Shown here: positions 1 to 10,723 of the stretch, in pieces | Layout of the letters: every line of letters starts with the position of its first letter | Position numbering within the stretch: the first letter of the stretch is position 1 | Assembly (NCBI GenBank): GCA_964058805.1 | Contig: CAXKVV010000013.1 | Span: forward strand, 372,001-436,000 | Length of the DNA: 64,000 nt | DNA from: Schoenoplectus triqueter | Lineage: Eukaryota; Streptophyta; Magnoliopsida; Poales; Cyperaceae | Reading direction: 5' to 3' | Program-made: the position numbers and the translations under genes | The notes under the pieces: generated by a model | What the model saw: the letters and a program-made list of their open reading frames with translations, nothing else | Databases searched by the model: none | What the model was told of the DNA's origin: nothing

Positions 1-370
1 AAGTGAAATTAGTACTCTTGAACAAAAATGGGCGCTAAATGGTGGGAGCGCAGAGTGGGTGCACAAAACAAGGTGGGATAGTGGCGTCACGGAAATCAAG
101 GACAGATAGTGTGGCACCGTGGGGCCGAGGAGGAACAGTCCCTCAGTCAGCTTTAAAGCAGGAGAAATAAAGAGGACTATATATGTCAGATGCACTCACA
201 TGGCTTGTGTTGTGTTGTGTTGTGTTCCTCCTAGTCCTAGTGCCTCTAATGTTTCAAGTGGAATCATGCATGTAATTATAAACCAGTGGAATATTTTATT
301 TTGAATTTGTCCGCATACAAGTTTATGTGATGCATTACATTCACATTTAATATGCATTCATTAATAATTA
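1..370. other. Unassigned segment at window start
   Basis: No gene is recognised. The first 240 bases are less AT-rich than what follows and could be the edge of a transcription unit lying outside the window. A short TTGTG repeat occupies about 205-226. No open frame here resembles a known protein. Confidence 0.4.
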
Positions 371-379
371 GGGTGGGAA

Positions 380-818
380 CAGTTTTTATTATTAATAAGT
401 ATTATTAAATTAATATTGTTAAAAATAAGACTGAAAATCGTAAAATTTCAAATATACGAATGGCAGCGCGCCAGTGGCAGTGGCGCGGACGAAACGCGCC
501 ACTGCCAGTGGCGCGTTTCAAAAAAATAATGAAACACCGCGCAACGCAAGTGGCCTGCGTGCATTTTGTATATATAAGAAGGAAACGCGCCACTGCCAGT
601 GGCGCGTTTCGTAAAAAAAAAAAACCGGAAACGCGCCACTGCCAGTGGCGCGTTTCGTAAAAAAAATGAAACGCGCCACTGTCAGTGGCGCGTTTCGTAA
701 ATTCAAACAGCGCGCCACTGACAGTGGCGCGCTGCCATTCGTATATTTGAAATTTTACGTTTCTCACTCTTATTTTTAATAATATTAATTTAATAAAACA
801 TATTATTAATAAAATCTG
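380..818. mobile_element. Mutator-type foldback element with palindromic core
   Basis: The element is 439 bp and starts CAGTTTTTATTATTAATAAG; its other end on the minus strand starts CAGATTTTATTAATAATATG. It is flanked by a perfect 9-bp direct repeat GGGTGGGAA (371-379 and 819-827), the duplication length expected of Mutator-like elements. The arms, about 95 bp each (380-475 and 725-818), pair almost fully, sharing the block AAATTTCAAATATACGAATG. The centre is an array of GC-rich palindromes in very AT-rich DNA. No transposase is encoded. The termini resemble those of the MULE at 24806-28381 (CAGATTTTTT, 9-bp TSD), so it may be mobilised by a related transposase; that link is inferred. Confidence 0.85.
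466..733. repeat. Array of about seven GC-rich palindromic units
   Basis: The best units are perfect odd-centred palindromes: the half-site GAAACGCGCCACTG, one central base, then the reverse complement of the half-site (29 bp). Units begin near 492, 582, 629 and 668, with central base C, C, C and T. Edge units near 466 and 708 carry CAGCGCGCCA flanks instead, and a decayed unit lies near 531. A-rich spacers separate them. Read as protein they give repeated ETRHWQWRV-like peptides, which are an artefact of the palindrome. Confidence 0.9.
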
Positions 819-1086
819 GGGTGGGAATCACTTGATAATGGATTATTTTCATGATTATAATAAGGATTCCGAAATAAATATAAAATAATTGATAATGTTT
901 TAAATTGTATATAATTTCATTATTATTTAATAATCTATCTAGACCGATAATGGAATTACATTAAAATTTGATACACTATCAATCTAAAAGTTTAAGAATA
1001 TATATATATATTAAAATATTTTAATATTTATTTTAGAATCTATTGTCAAAATTATCAAAATAACTTATTGTCAAGTGATCCCCACC

Positions 1087-1776
1087 TTAATTAATTATAT
1101 TCATGTTAATTATAATTATTTCAATACAAGTGAAACGCTGGATATTAAATATTTGAGTTTGAAAAATATTTATATTTATAAAATTTTGCATTTGTTCGAA
1201 TATATTGATTTTTATAAAATTTGAAGGACTAAAGTAAAAGAAGAGTATATTTTAGTTGATTGTATGCAGAAGATTGGACAGGAGAAAAACAAAGACATGG
1301 GGCAGCAAAACACAATAGAACCCGTCAGGTACCCTCCCAAGCTCCCAAGCTCCCAAGAGGCCAAGAGGCAATCAATCGCTGCCACTGGAGTGGGATCTCA
1401 ACGCACCCGCTTCTGTCTCCAAACAAATCCGATTCTTTGATCTCTCTCTCTCTCTCTCTCTCTCTCTGAGCTGCTGCGTGCCTGAGTCATGGCTTGTTTT
1501 TGGTTCCATTTCATATGGCTGTTCACGTGTTGCCTTGCCACGGTTTCCTGCTTGAGCTGGTAACGTGATCTCATTTTTGTTGCTAACCTCTTTGGCTCTC
1601 TTGTGGCTGAATATTCATGGGCTCAAGCTATCATGTCCCCGTCCTACAACCATTCCTTGTATTATTATTATTATTATTATTATTATTGAATAATTTATTG
1701 AGAAGAAGGGTCATGTCGACCAATTATATTAAAAACTACAATTATTCAAATTATTTTATATAGTGAATTTATTCAA
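1087..1776 (+). other. Possible 5' end of a small transcription unit with microsatellites
   Basis: Between 1257 and 1640 the GC content rises sharply above the flanks. The segment contains a (TC)n tract at 1441-1467, then an ATG at 1489 opening a 24-codon frame (MACFWFHFIWLF...) that looks like a signal peptide and ends at TAA 1561-1563. The last Trp codon overlaps a possible GTAACG splice donor. An (ATT)n tract lies at 1661-1687. This layout (pyrimidine-rich leader, ATG, donor) resembles a plant first exon, but no downstream exon can be confirmed. Confidence 0.2.
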
Positions 1777-2051
1777 GAGGTGAGATCACTTTACAATAGA
1801 CAACTATTTATCTTTACTCTTGTCAATAAAAACATACATTTGATATAGTAGTTTAACTAAACATCATGCATGTGCAACACATTAAGAAATTTGATGTATA
1901 TATTATCTATCAAGTGATTAGTTTTTGAACAATTTAAATGAATGGCTCCTGAAGAATGCTAAAATTCCATAAAATTAGTTGTATTTTCAGTTTTATTGAA
2001 TTGGTTGTGAAGACTATCACGACAAACTATTATCAATTAAGTGATCTCTCC
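1777..2051. mobile_element. MITE copy 2 (same family)
   Basis: The left end is GAGGTGAGATCACTTTACAA. The right end read in reverse is GGAGAGATCACTTAATTGAT. It is about 275 bp with no coding capacity. The terminal motif matches the copy at 4408-4764. No clean TSD was found. Confidence 0.6.
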
Positions 2052-2071
2052 ATTTTAAATGAATTTATTGC

Positions 2072-2431
2072 GGAGGAGGAATCACTTGATCAAGTCTATT
2101 CTAACAACATTGACAATATGTTTTTAAATAATTAACATGAGATTAAAATTAGAAACTAAATTAATGAATATGCCACAGACGCAAAGATATAGCCTAACAA
2201 TCATACTTCGTACTATTTTTGTATCATTTGTTGATATACACCGACGACCACCAATTTCAAAATTTTGAAATTTCAAGTATGTTCAAGTACATTAAATTTC
2301 ATAATTTTTGTATAGATATGATACATGCAACATAGTAATCGTACACATATAGTGTGGTACTTAAGTTATACTTTAATTGTGAAGTTTCTTAAGATTGTTA
2401 AAATAATAATTGCTATATGTGATCTCTCCTC
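2072..2431. mobile_element. MITE copy 3 (same family)
   Basis: The left end is GGAGGAGGAATCACTTGATC and the reversed right end is GAGGAGAGATCACATATAGC. It starts about 20 bp after copy 2 ends. The interior is AT-rich and shows no gene. Confidence 0.5.
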
Positions 2432-2462
2432 ATTAGTCATTATTGTGAGGTATGTATATAAA

Positions 2463-2962
2463 GGAGGAATCCTTTCACAATGAGTTATCTTAGCAATCTT
2501 GATAATGATTATTCAAATTAGTGGTGGCATCAAGGTAGATGTCACCCAGTGTCCGAACACTCTATTGGTTTGCTGAAAAATAAAATTCATGTAATAAAAA
2601 ATATTTTTTTAACTCAGACATTTTATTTTCTTGACCTTGGTTCAAATAAATATGAAAAAAATGAAAAAAAATTATAGATGTGTTCTTCTACCTACAAATT
2701 GATGACCATTCAAATTTTATACAATTTCATTATCGTTTGATAGTCCATTAAAGATCTTTAATTTTTCATGTAATTTGCAACGGTTCTAATTTGACGGTAT
2801 TTAATGGGCCACTAAATGATAATGAAATTGTATGAAATTTAAATGACCATCAATCTATACGTAAAAGATAATATCTTTAAAAAAATTAAATTTTTTTTAT
2901 ATTTATTAAGAAGCTCATTATCAAGGTTATTAAAATAACCAACCGTAAACTGATCCCTACCC
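2463..2962. mobile_element. MITE copy 4 with internal extra segment
   Basis: The left end is GGAGGAATCCTTTCACAATG and the reversed right end is GGGTAGGGATCAGTTTACGG. Inner arms (about 2675-2750 and 2805-2870) share the TACAATTTCATTATCGTTTG-type stem with copy 5. Relative to copy 5 it carries about 130 extra bases at about 2522-2655, probably a later insertion. Confidence 0.65.
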
Positions 2963-4398
2963 ATATATCTCTCTCTCTGTATATATATAGTATTACTAGA
3001 ATTTTGTACTACATTTAGTTTTTTAATATGGATTTGAAACTCAATTGGCGGCGTATAAATTTTTAACTGCGTGTTTGTCATTTGTCAGGTCACAGACCAC
3101 CACATCAGTTGGTGTCGCATTTGAGCAGTATCCTCCTTACATACATGGCTTGTGTTTGGGGTGATGCAAGGGGACTAGGGGAGCAAGGCAACTATTTGTT
3201 GGGAAATGGGAATTGAGGTATCTTGGACTTGTGCTGAGGGAATCAATGATTTGAGAAGTTTGGTTAGGAAAAAGAAATTTAGGCCCGGATGGTTGGTACA
3301 ATTATCGCCTTCTGGAGATGTTTACGCCACTCTCAAGCAACTATTACTTTGCCTTGTAGAATAGTTCTTTGGATTGCTTGATTAGTATCTATAGCTTGTA
3401 GTTGGAATTCCACAATTCATAGGTTATGATGAGAAATATCTAATGATTTCACATGTTGCATGAGAATAATTGATTACTTTAAGTTACCCAGTACTGCAGC
3501 TATATATTGGCTTGGAAACATTAAACAGATTGACCTAACTGAAAATATTTTATTACAAAATTCAGTAGCTAGAATGGAAAATTTGACTTGTGTAATTAAG
3601 AAAAAAATTATTAAAAGTTTGTTGAAAAGGACTGCAAGGATACAACTAATTGTTGTATATGTCTAGAAGAAGTTATTAAATATTTTATCCCAAAGGCCAT
3701 CTTCTTTTTTTGGACAATAATATTAACATTTGCAAATTGCAATTGCTTAATTGGAAGATGCTACATTACTCAACTACTTGTACATGATAAGGTTATAATT
3801 GCTCTCAAGCTACAGTGCCTTGTTCATTATAAACTCATTTTCCCATGGCACGCAAATAATGATACCATAATAATTTGGTACAAATTCAATGAATGGAATT
3901 AGATATCTTCACACTGTTAACTTTTATCCGTTTATTCCTAGAGGAGAGTTGATTTATATATACTGGAGTTGCCCAAGTAGTGAGATAAAATAATTGAAGA
4001 TTAGTATCAAACACCAGTGTTTATGCTTTTTTTAAACGAAGTGAGGGCTAATATTATAGCATGTATATTTAAACATCTGGATGAATTAATGTACTAAATT
4101 AAACAAAACAGCATATTCTTAATGACTAATTAACTAGCATTAAACACCAAATCAACTTTGGCAAATGCCGATTCGGAACATTTTAATTAAGGAGACACAG
4201 GGAGCCCACTAAAAATTAATAGTGTACAAAAAAATGAATTGTTTAAAGTTAAACAAGATTGCTGCAATCTATGTCTGTGCGCTATTGCATTAGTTGCTCC
4301 TATGTCATTTGAAAGGGAATTTAAGGTTTAATTGATTGCAATTGGTCCAGCAAGGAGTGATCAGCATATTTTATATACAACAATGTAATCTTATTTAA
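2963..4398. other. Intergenic, no confident gene; one 52-codon ORF
   Basis: Mostly AT-rich. A stretch around 3090-3365 is less AT-rich and holds a short plus-strand frame at 3206-3364 (52 aa, MGIEVSWTCAEG...). No family is recognised and no conserved motif is visible. It could be a non-coding transcript or an exon of the unit hinted at near 1489. Confidence 0.25.
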
Positions 4399-4407
4399 TT
4401 AATAAAA

Positions 4408-4764
4408 GGGAGGGATCACTTGACAATAGTTATCTTCACAATGAATATTCAACTAAATGCGAAAAGAAAATCTTAAAAATAAAAAAAATATAGATATGTT
4501 CTTTTATTTATAGATTGATGGTATGCAATTTCATTATTATTTGATAGTTCATTAAAAACCGTTAAATTAGAACCTTTCTAAATTATATAATATTTTGGTG
4601 GTCTTTGATGGACTATCAAACGATAATGAAATTGTATAAAATTTAAATCACTATCAACTTATAAACAAAAAAAACATATCTACATTTTTTCTATTTTTAA
4701 TTTTTTTTTGTATTTATTTAAACATCCATTATAAAGATTGTCAAGATAAGTCGTTATCCTTCCC
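4408..4764. mobile_element. MITE copy 5, best preserved, 9-bp TSD
   Basis: The 357-bp element starts GGGAGGGATCACTTGACAAT; its reversed right end starts GGGAAGGATAACGACTTATC. It is flanked by a perfect 9-bp duplication TTAATAAAA (4399-4407 and 4765-4773). The arms are long: the inner stem around 4490-4560 pairs with 4600-4680, so the element could fold into a near-continuous hairpin. The TSD length points to a Mutator-type MITE. Confidence 0.85.
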
Positions 4765-4773
4765 TTAATAAAA

Positions 4774-5490
4774 GAAGATTAGATTATGACATTATGTAAA
4801 AGTGATGCATCCATCATGAATTACAGAATAAGACAAGGTTGTTTCGTTTTCCAAATGAACTGAGGCTTCCCTTTTTATAGGCTGCATTGAAATGGATACG
4901 TCCATCACCCTCTTACAAAATAGAATAATATAAAATGATTTAAATTTTGCCGTCCATTAATGTTTTGGCGATAGACAAATATATTGATTGAAGTTTTAAT
5001 AAAAAGTTAACTGTGTAAATTTTTACCATAAATTTTATTATACAAATTTTTACTAGCAACAAGATCGAACTGTCCCTACACAAATTTTTATCAATAAATT
5101 AATTGTGTCAATTTTTACCAACAATAATATTTTTTGACTGAATTGTCCGTATGTAATTTTTTACCAACAATAATATTTTCTGACTGAACTGCTCGTAACA
5201 AATCTTTATCATCTCAAATTTTTTTAATGTAATAATTATATAAAATATAATATCTTTCTTTACTAAAATCCAATTCATTAATAATCTTGAGGGCAAAACA
5301 AGAGGCCTTATATCACCACCCTACAAAATAATAAAAAAAGAGCAATTATCTCATTAATAATTTGACTCTGTACCGTTGTATCATTGTACTTTTAATCCTT
5401 AAATAAAATTTTTGAAGATGACATAATCGTTCTCAGCTAATTTTTAACCTTTTGAAGTATAAACCGCTTGCATTAGTTTAAGGGATGTAA
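4774..5490. repeat. AT-rich intergenic with degenerate tandem repeat
   Basis: From about 5000 to 5215 a unit of roughly 50 bp built on AATTTTTACCAACAATAATA followed by TGACTGAACTG recurs three to four times with drift. The two best copies are at about 5113-5157 and 5158-5205. The remainder shows no gene. Confidence 0.6.
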
Positions 5491-5935
5491 CAATAGTGAA
5501 TTAGAAATGGGCCGGTCCAGTGTGATACGGTCCAAATCCGGCCGTCAACGGATTGGATTCGCAGCTAGGCTCATGGATCTAACTCGTAGGGGTTTAGCAC
5601 ACGTTGGCGCCGGTCCAGTTCATCCGTGCCGGTTTTTTTTTTCAATTATTTAAAACAGAAAATCTCAAATAATTTCAAATAATCCAAAAATCCGAAAAAT
5701 TCAAAAAATAATTAACACAAATTTTTGAGAAATAATTTTAATGCAATTACCTTTTTCCAATTATTTAAAAATAAAAAATCTCAATTAATTTCAAATTTTC
5801 AAATTTTCAATTAACTCTACAAATTTTGCCCCAGCCCGGGTCGATCTGGATTTTTTTTCTCGGGTCGCGCGGCTACTCCTGTTTTTTTTTTTTTTGTTTT
5901 TCACGAGTTGGCCGGATCGAGTTGGGACGTGGGTT
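5491..5935. repeat. Decayed repeat with GC-rich GGCCGG(T/A) ends
   Basis: A GC-rich part (5508-5635, several GGTCC and GCCGG motifs) is followed by A-rich low-complexity DNA and a second GC-rich part (5828-5935, CAGCCCGGGTCGATC, GTTGGCCGGATCGAG). This resembles the ends of a non-coding plant transposon or retroelement relic. No frame, TSD or clear inverted repeat could be set. Confidence 0.35.
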
Positions 5936-7019
5936 TGCAATGCAACAAACCCTTTACTTGGTCTAAATTGTGTTGCCACCAGTAAAGCAGGTTTGTTCTT
6001 TTCTGAATTGTGATTTGTGAATTAAAAGTTACAAAAGAAACCAGGCTCTCAGTGCCAGGACACAGTTTTATATTGGGTAAGCGCCACATCCATGTCATAT
6101 CACATGTGAAGAGGGACCCGTTGACCAGTAGATCCCTTGCTACTCCGTCCTTCTTTACGGCTCTATATGTAATGGGTCATCGCACCTCAGCCAAAATTTA
6201 TTATGTTTTTACAGGGTTGACATGCTTTTTTGGCATGTTTTAGTTCAATTGTTTATGAGAAGACATTAGTTTTCATCGTTCGAATCCAAAGTTGAATTCT
6301 CTGATAGCAAGTCGGCTAAAAGTGCTATCAAGGTAGAGGATTGTACAAATGTACAATTAATATTTGTACCCGAAATTTAATTATTTCAAAATTTTGCTCC
6401 ATATAATTTTAATTTTAAATTATAAGGCGAGATTTAGCGCTGAGGAGATATGGAGAAGGGAGAGCAAGAAATGTGGGTGACTTGCTTGGATCTGGAGAAA
6501 GAGAGGGAGAGAGATGGAGGTTAATGGAGTCTCTCTCTTGTGGTCTTGTCATCTCAGGGTAGGATGCTAGAGTTAGGGATTGGAGGAAGCAATAAATATA
6601 AATAAAATTGTTTTGTCCGAAACGAACCACGAGCTATGAATTTTTTTGTACATCATTATAGTGATATCATAGTTAAATACTTAAATTCGTTAATGGAATA
6701 AAACTATAGCTATCCGATAAAAATTGTATACAAGGAGAAAAAAATCCGAAATAAATTTACATGCCTAAACTTCAAGCGGCTGCTATATGTAGCTAATTGA
6801 GTAAAAAGCAAGGAGAGGATTAGTATTAAGTAGGGCTATAAACAAGCTAAGTCGAGCATGATCAAATTCATATTTGATCATTAGCTTAACGATTCTAAAC
6901 AAGTTATGAGTGAACCATAAATTATGAGTTTTTTTTATCAGCCTTAGTATTAGAAAAGGAAATCGTGTAAAAGACCAGAAGACATTACTCAAAAATACTT
7001 TAAAAGCTAATCACAAATT
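5936..7019. other. Intergenic, nothing recognised
   Basis: Short frames here have no family resemblance. A CT/GA-rich patch lies at about 6430-6580. At 6832-6900 a fragment beginning GGGCTATAAACAAGCTAAG resembles the start of hAT-type non-coding repeats but is incomplete. Confidence 0.4.
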
Positions 7020-8223
7020 GCGTTTGTTTGGTAAATTAAGGAATAGTTTTGGAAAAATGATAATTTTGGAAGAGTGATAGAATAGTGTCTTTTTGGAAGA
7101 GTGGTAGAAGAATGATATTCTTGACTATTCGGAAGAGCAAAAATATCGTTTGACAATTATTAATCAGAATAGTTAAAATATGGATAATTATGCAACAATG
7201 ATGATGATAATAAAAATAATAGTATGATAATAATAATAATAATATAATACTACTAATAATAACATAATAATCATAATCATAATAAATAATAATAATTATA
7301 GTTGTAATCATAATAATATAATAAAAATATAAACATAATCATAATATAGCAATATAATAAAATTATAATTATAATTATAAACCTAATCATAATAATAATA
7401 ATAATAATATAATAATAATAATAATAATAAATAATCATTATTTTAATAATATAATTATAATATAATAATATAATACAACATAATCAAATAATAATTATAA
7501 TCATAATCATAGTCATAAACAAAATAATATAATAATATTACCATAATCATAATATAATAATATAATAAATAATAATAATAAAAAAAATAAATAAATAATT
7601 ATAATCATAATAATACAATAATAATATAATCATAATATAATAATATAATACAACATAATAAAATAATAATAATAATAATAATAATCATAGTCATAATCAT
7701 AATAATATATAAAAATAAAATTATAATCATAGTCATAACCATAATAACATAATAATAATAAATTATCACAATCATAGTAATATAATAATAAAATAATTAT
7801 ATTTATATTCATAATATAATAATATAATAATACTAATAGTGATTATAATATAATAATAATAATCATAATTTAGTAAGATAATAATAATATTAAATAATAT
7901 AATAATAAATAATAATCGTAATATTAATATAATAATAAATTATAATCATAATATAATAATAATCATAATATTAATATAATAATAAATTATAATCATAATA
8001 TAATATAATATAATCATAATATAATAATATAATACAACATAATCAAACAATAATCGCTATTCTGACGAGAGTTAATCTGATATACCACCTATAACTTGGT
8101 ATACTGAATTAGCACTCTTCCGTACTCTTCTGCTTAGTCAAAAATTCATTTGGCAAATTAATTCATCGAAATAGCAATTCTATTCTTACCTTTTGCTATT
8201 CCATACATTGCCAAACAAACCCT
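7020..8223 (-). mobile_element. TTA-core terminal-inverted-repeat element, copy A (reverse orientation)
   Basis: The left end (GTTTGGTAAATTAAGGAATA) matches the reversed right end of copy B at 31214-32657, and the right end (ATTCCATACATTGCC, then AAACAAACCC) matches B's reversed left end. About 130 bp of unique end sequence sits on each side. The core, 7190-8045, is nearly pure TAA/AAT-type low complexity: A-rich on this strand, as expected for an inverted copy. There is no transposase. Poly-Ile/Tyr frames inside are artefacts. Confidence 0.8.
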
Positions 8224-9399
8224 TGGGGAAGATGAAGTAAGCAGCTGAGAAAATAAAAGCTAATAACTTGAAAAGAAAACATCTGTTAATTATCAGGAAT
8301 TTCAATTATATCAGCTACACTGTACAGAAATATTATTGACCACTACTACTGTTTGCATGAATAAGATGCATCCCAATAATTTTATAGGCTAGCATAATGT
8401 TAGATAGAGTATGCTTTTGAGCTGTGAATTTGCAAGGGCTCATCAGTACGCTTGAGATTGCTGTCCTCTTTAATTTGCATACCAACACTACAAAAATGAT
8501 TCCTACAAAAAATGGCAAAAAGATTAAAGCGCATGCATGTAATCAATTAAAAGGATTGTAACATTGCTTTAACTTTTGTAACGCGGAGTCTCTGCTAAAT
8601 CACATTACCAGTCCAACTTCGTTATGAAATTTAATCAATTTGGGCCCAAATAATCTTTTCCTTCATGACTCATGAGCGCCGGCCTCTGAGTCTTAAATCT
8701 GATTAACGGGCTTATATATTTTTTTTGTTTACTGTTATTCATTAAAAAAATCTTTTTTTTAGCAAAATCAATCGAACTATATATGAAGCTGAAGCTCTGT
8801 ACGACCTCAATCCTTTTGTTTTGTATTTATTTTTAAAATATCTTCAAAAATAAAAATATTAAAAGCATAAAGCATTCAATCTCTCAACTCCGAAGACATT
8901 TAAATAATTTAGGCCCACAATACATAGTTGGTTCTTTCATGAGCCGCTTGCTTCTGAGCCTCTCGGCGACTAATGTGTATATATAAACATTAAACAAAAC
9001 AAATGGGCTACTATTATATTAATATAGCTTGGTCTAATGGACACAAAAATTCAAACAATTTTATTGAAAAGTTGTTACATAGAGCCTGCTTGAATAATAA
9101 TCCACTAATTAGTGTGAAATAAGTAATAAATATCAATTGGACTTAAGCTGAAATCTCAATAATAACCCACTAGTACAATTCAGTATTACCAGGAACAAAC
9201 TACACAAACAGGACCTACAATTATTGAATTTATTAGTAATTAAGGTCTATTTGATTTGATGAAATTTTAAAGGGGGTCCGATCCTTTTTATTTTATTATT
9301 TTATGAAAAACCATTCAAAATATAAGTGTAGAATATAATTTCACACCCCCTCTGGGCTCTGGCCCACCCTAATTTCCGCCCTCTACTACTTTAGGCAAA
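8224..9399. other. Intergenic, nothing recognised
   Basis: AT-rich DNA with oligo-T runs and scattered short frames. No gene, RNA or complete mobile element is recognised. Confidence 0.4.
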
Positions 9400-9965
9400 T
9401 ATCACTGTGTCATCTAAATAAATTAGGTATTTAAATATATGACTCAGACATTTAGATATGAATCTCAAATATTTAAATATATAATTTAAATATTTAAATA
9501 TGTGATTTAGGTATTTAGACATGTTATTCAGTTATTTAGTAAAAAAATAGTAAGAGAGAGAAAAAGAATCTCGGAAAATAAAGTCACATGGGAGAAACTA
9601 ACAAATATCAGATGAGTTGTACGGGAAAACGTGTGTGATAGATGAGCGAAAAAAATAACAAACATCACAAGTGAATCAAGTATTTAGATAGATGACCAAA
9701 TATTTAGATAAGTGGACTGGATATATTAGATAGATGAGCAAAGTATTTTAGATAGGTGAATTAGATATTTAGATAGAAAAAAACAAATATTATATGAGTT
9801 GCATGAGAAAATACATGTGATAGATGAGAGAGAAGAAAAGCCTTGAGAAATGACTTGAATATTTATATATATATTTCACGTATTAGATAAATGAACTAGA
9901 TATTTAAATAAGTGAATTAGATATTTAGATAAGTGAACTGAGTATTTAAATAGAAAAATGATAAC
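9400..9965. repeat. Degenerate short tandem repeat (TATTTAGATA...GTGAA)
   Basis: A 20-25 bp unit around AGATATTTAGATAAGTGAAC recurs many times in two blocks, about 9410-9560 and 9675-9960. The block between, including a copy of ATGAGTTGTA...GAAAA..GTGATAGATGAG, is itself repeated at about 9610-9650 and 9795-9830. Heavy divergence suggests an old array or the subterminal repeats of a transposon. Confidence 0.6.
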
Positions 9966-10522
9966 ATTATATGAGTTGTATAGAGAGTCACGCTGAAAGA
10001 TGTATGAGAGATTTTTGTGAGTATGAAGGCTTGGAATAAAAATATTTTCTCATAAAATTATAAAAATTATTTATTTTACCACGAGCATTTAATCTATTAT
10101 CCAAATTACTCTAATTTAGAGTCTTACTATTTTTTCTTATATTGTTTCGCCCTGTATATGTTGAAGGCGCTTGAAATAGTATTTTTTTTGTCCCGCTAAA
10201 AAAAATGCTATGCTGTTTTGTTCTAAGATTGACATCTTTCCTTTAAAATTTATTGAACTTATCGATTTTTTTCCATTTCATCAGAGTTCACTTAATTTTC
10301 TTTTTGCAATATGAAAGCTATATTATTATCATCATCATCATCAATAACAGGGATATTTTTTACTATGTTATTGAGAAAAATGATTTCACAAAAATAGAAA
10401 TTAATAATAAAAAAAGGTACCATCGCACTTTACACATCAGTGTCTTTACTTGTTTACGTTATGCATATTTACAAGCCACAATTCATTTCAGCAAAGAAAC
10501 ACAACAATTAACAAATTACTAT
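9966..10522. other. Intergenic, nothing recognised
   Basis: AT-rich. A short ATC repeat lies at about 10328-10342. No supportable gene. Confidence 0.4.
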
Positions 10523-10723
10523 CAGTGACGGAGTTAGAATTTTAAATATATTAGTAAATCAAATTTTATATTTTTTGAAATTCATTTTCTATTTTTTTGA
10601 TAGGAGGAAACCGTCATTTTTGGATGAACTAGAATTTTCAGATGAAGTCATTTTATCCTTACTAAAAAAATAGTAAAAAAATTCTAAAAAATATAAAATT
10701 TAATTTACTAATAGATTTTAATA
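10523..10723. mobile_element. Small foldback (MITE-like) repeat
   Basis: The sequence begins CAGTGACGGAGTTAG, like ends of common plant non-coding repeats. An arm at about 10538-10585 (ATTAGTAAATCAAATTTTAT) pairs with the reverse of about 10682-10722 (ATTAGTAAATTAAATTTTAT). It is about 200 bp with no coding capacity. The exact ends are uncertain. Confidence 0.5.

Larger units (their letters stand above)
371..1086. mobile_element. MITE of the GGGATCACTTGACAATA family, copy 1, split by a foldback insertion
   Basis: The left end reads GGTGGGAATCACTTGATAAT once the insertion at 380-818 and one copy of its duplicated 9 bp are removed. The right end, read on the minus strand from 1086, is GGTGGGGATCACTTGACAAT. 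The inverted arms stay similar for about 45 bp. Without the insertion the element is about 270 bp. There is no coding capacity. It is one of five related copies between 0.37 and 4.77 kb. The cleanest copy (4408-4764) has a 9-bp duplication, which suggests a Mutator-type MITE; the flanks of this copy are TTA-rich and its TSD is not clean. Confidence 0.75.

Noticed and set aside
466..733. CRISPR-like look of regularly spaced palindromic repeats
   Set aside because: Plant nuclear context, A-rich spacers of unequal length, and location inside a transposon with a TSD.
405..767. Overlapping open frames on both strands with repeated WQWRV-type peptides
   Set aside because: They are by-products of the palindromic units; both strands encode similar peptides and no family matches.
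6270..6300. tRNA-like GTTCGAATCC
   Set aside because: No matching T-stem, acceptor stem or anticodon arm around it.
7036..7812. Minus-strand frames rich in Ile and Tyr
   Set aside because: Translated TTA/ATA low-complexity core of a TIR element, not proteins.
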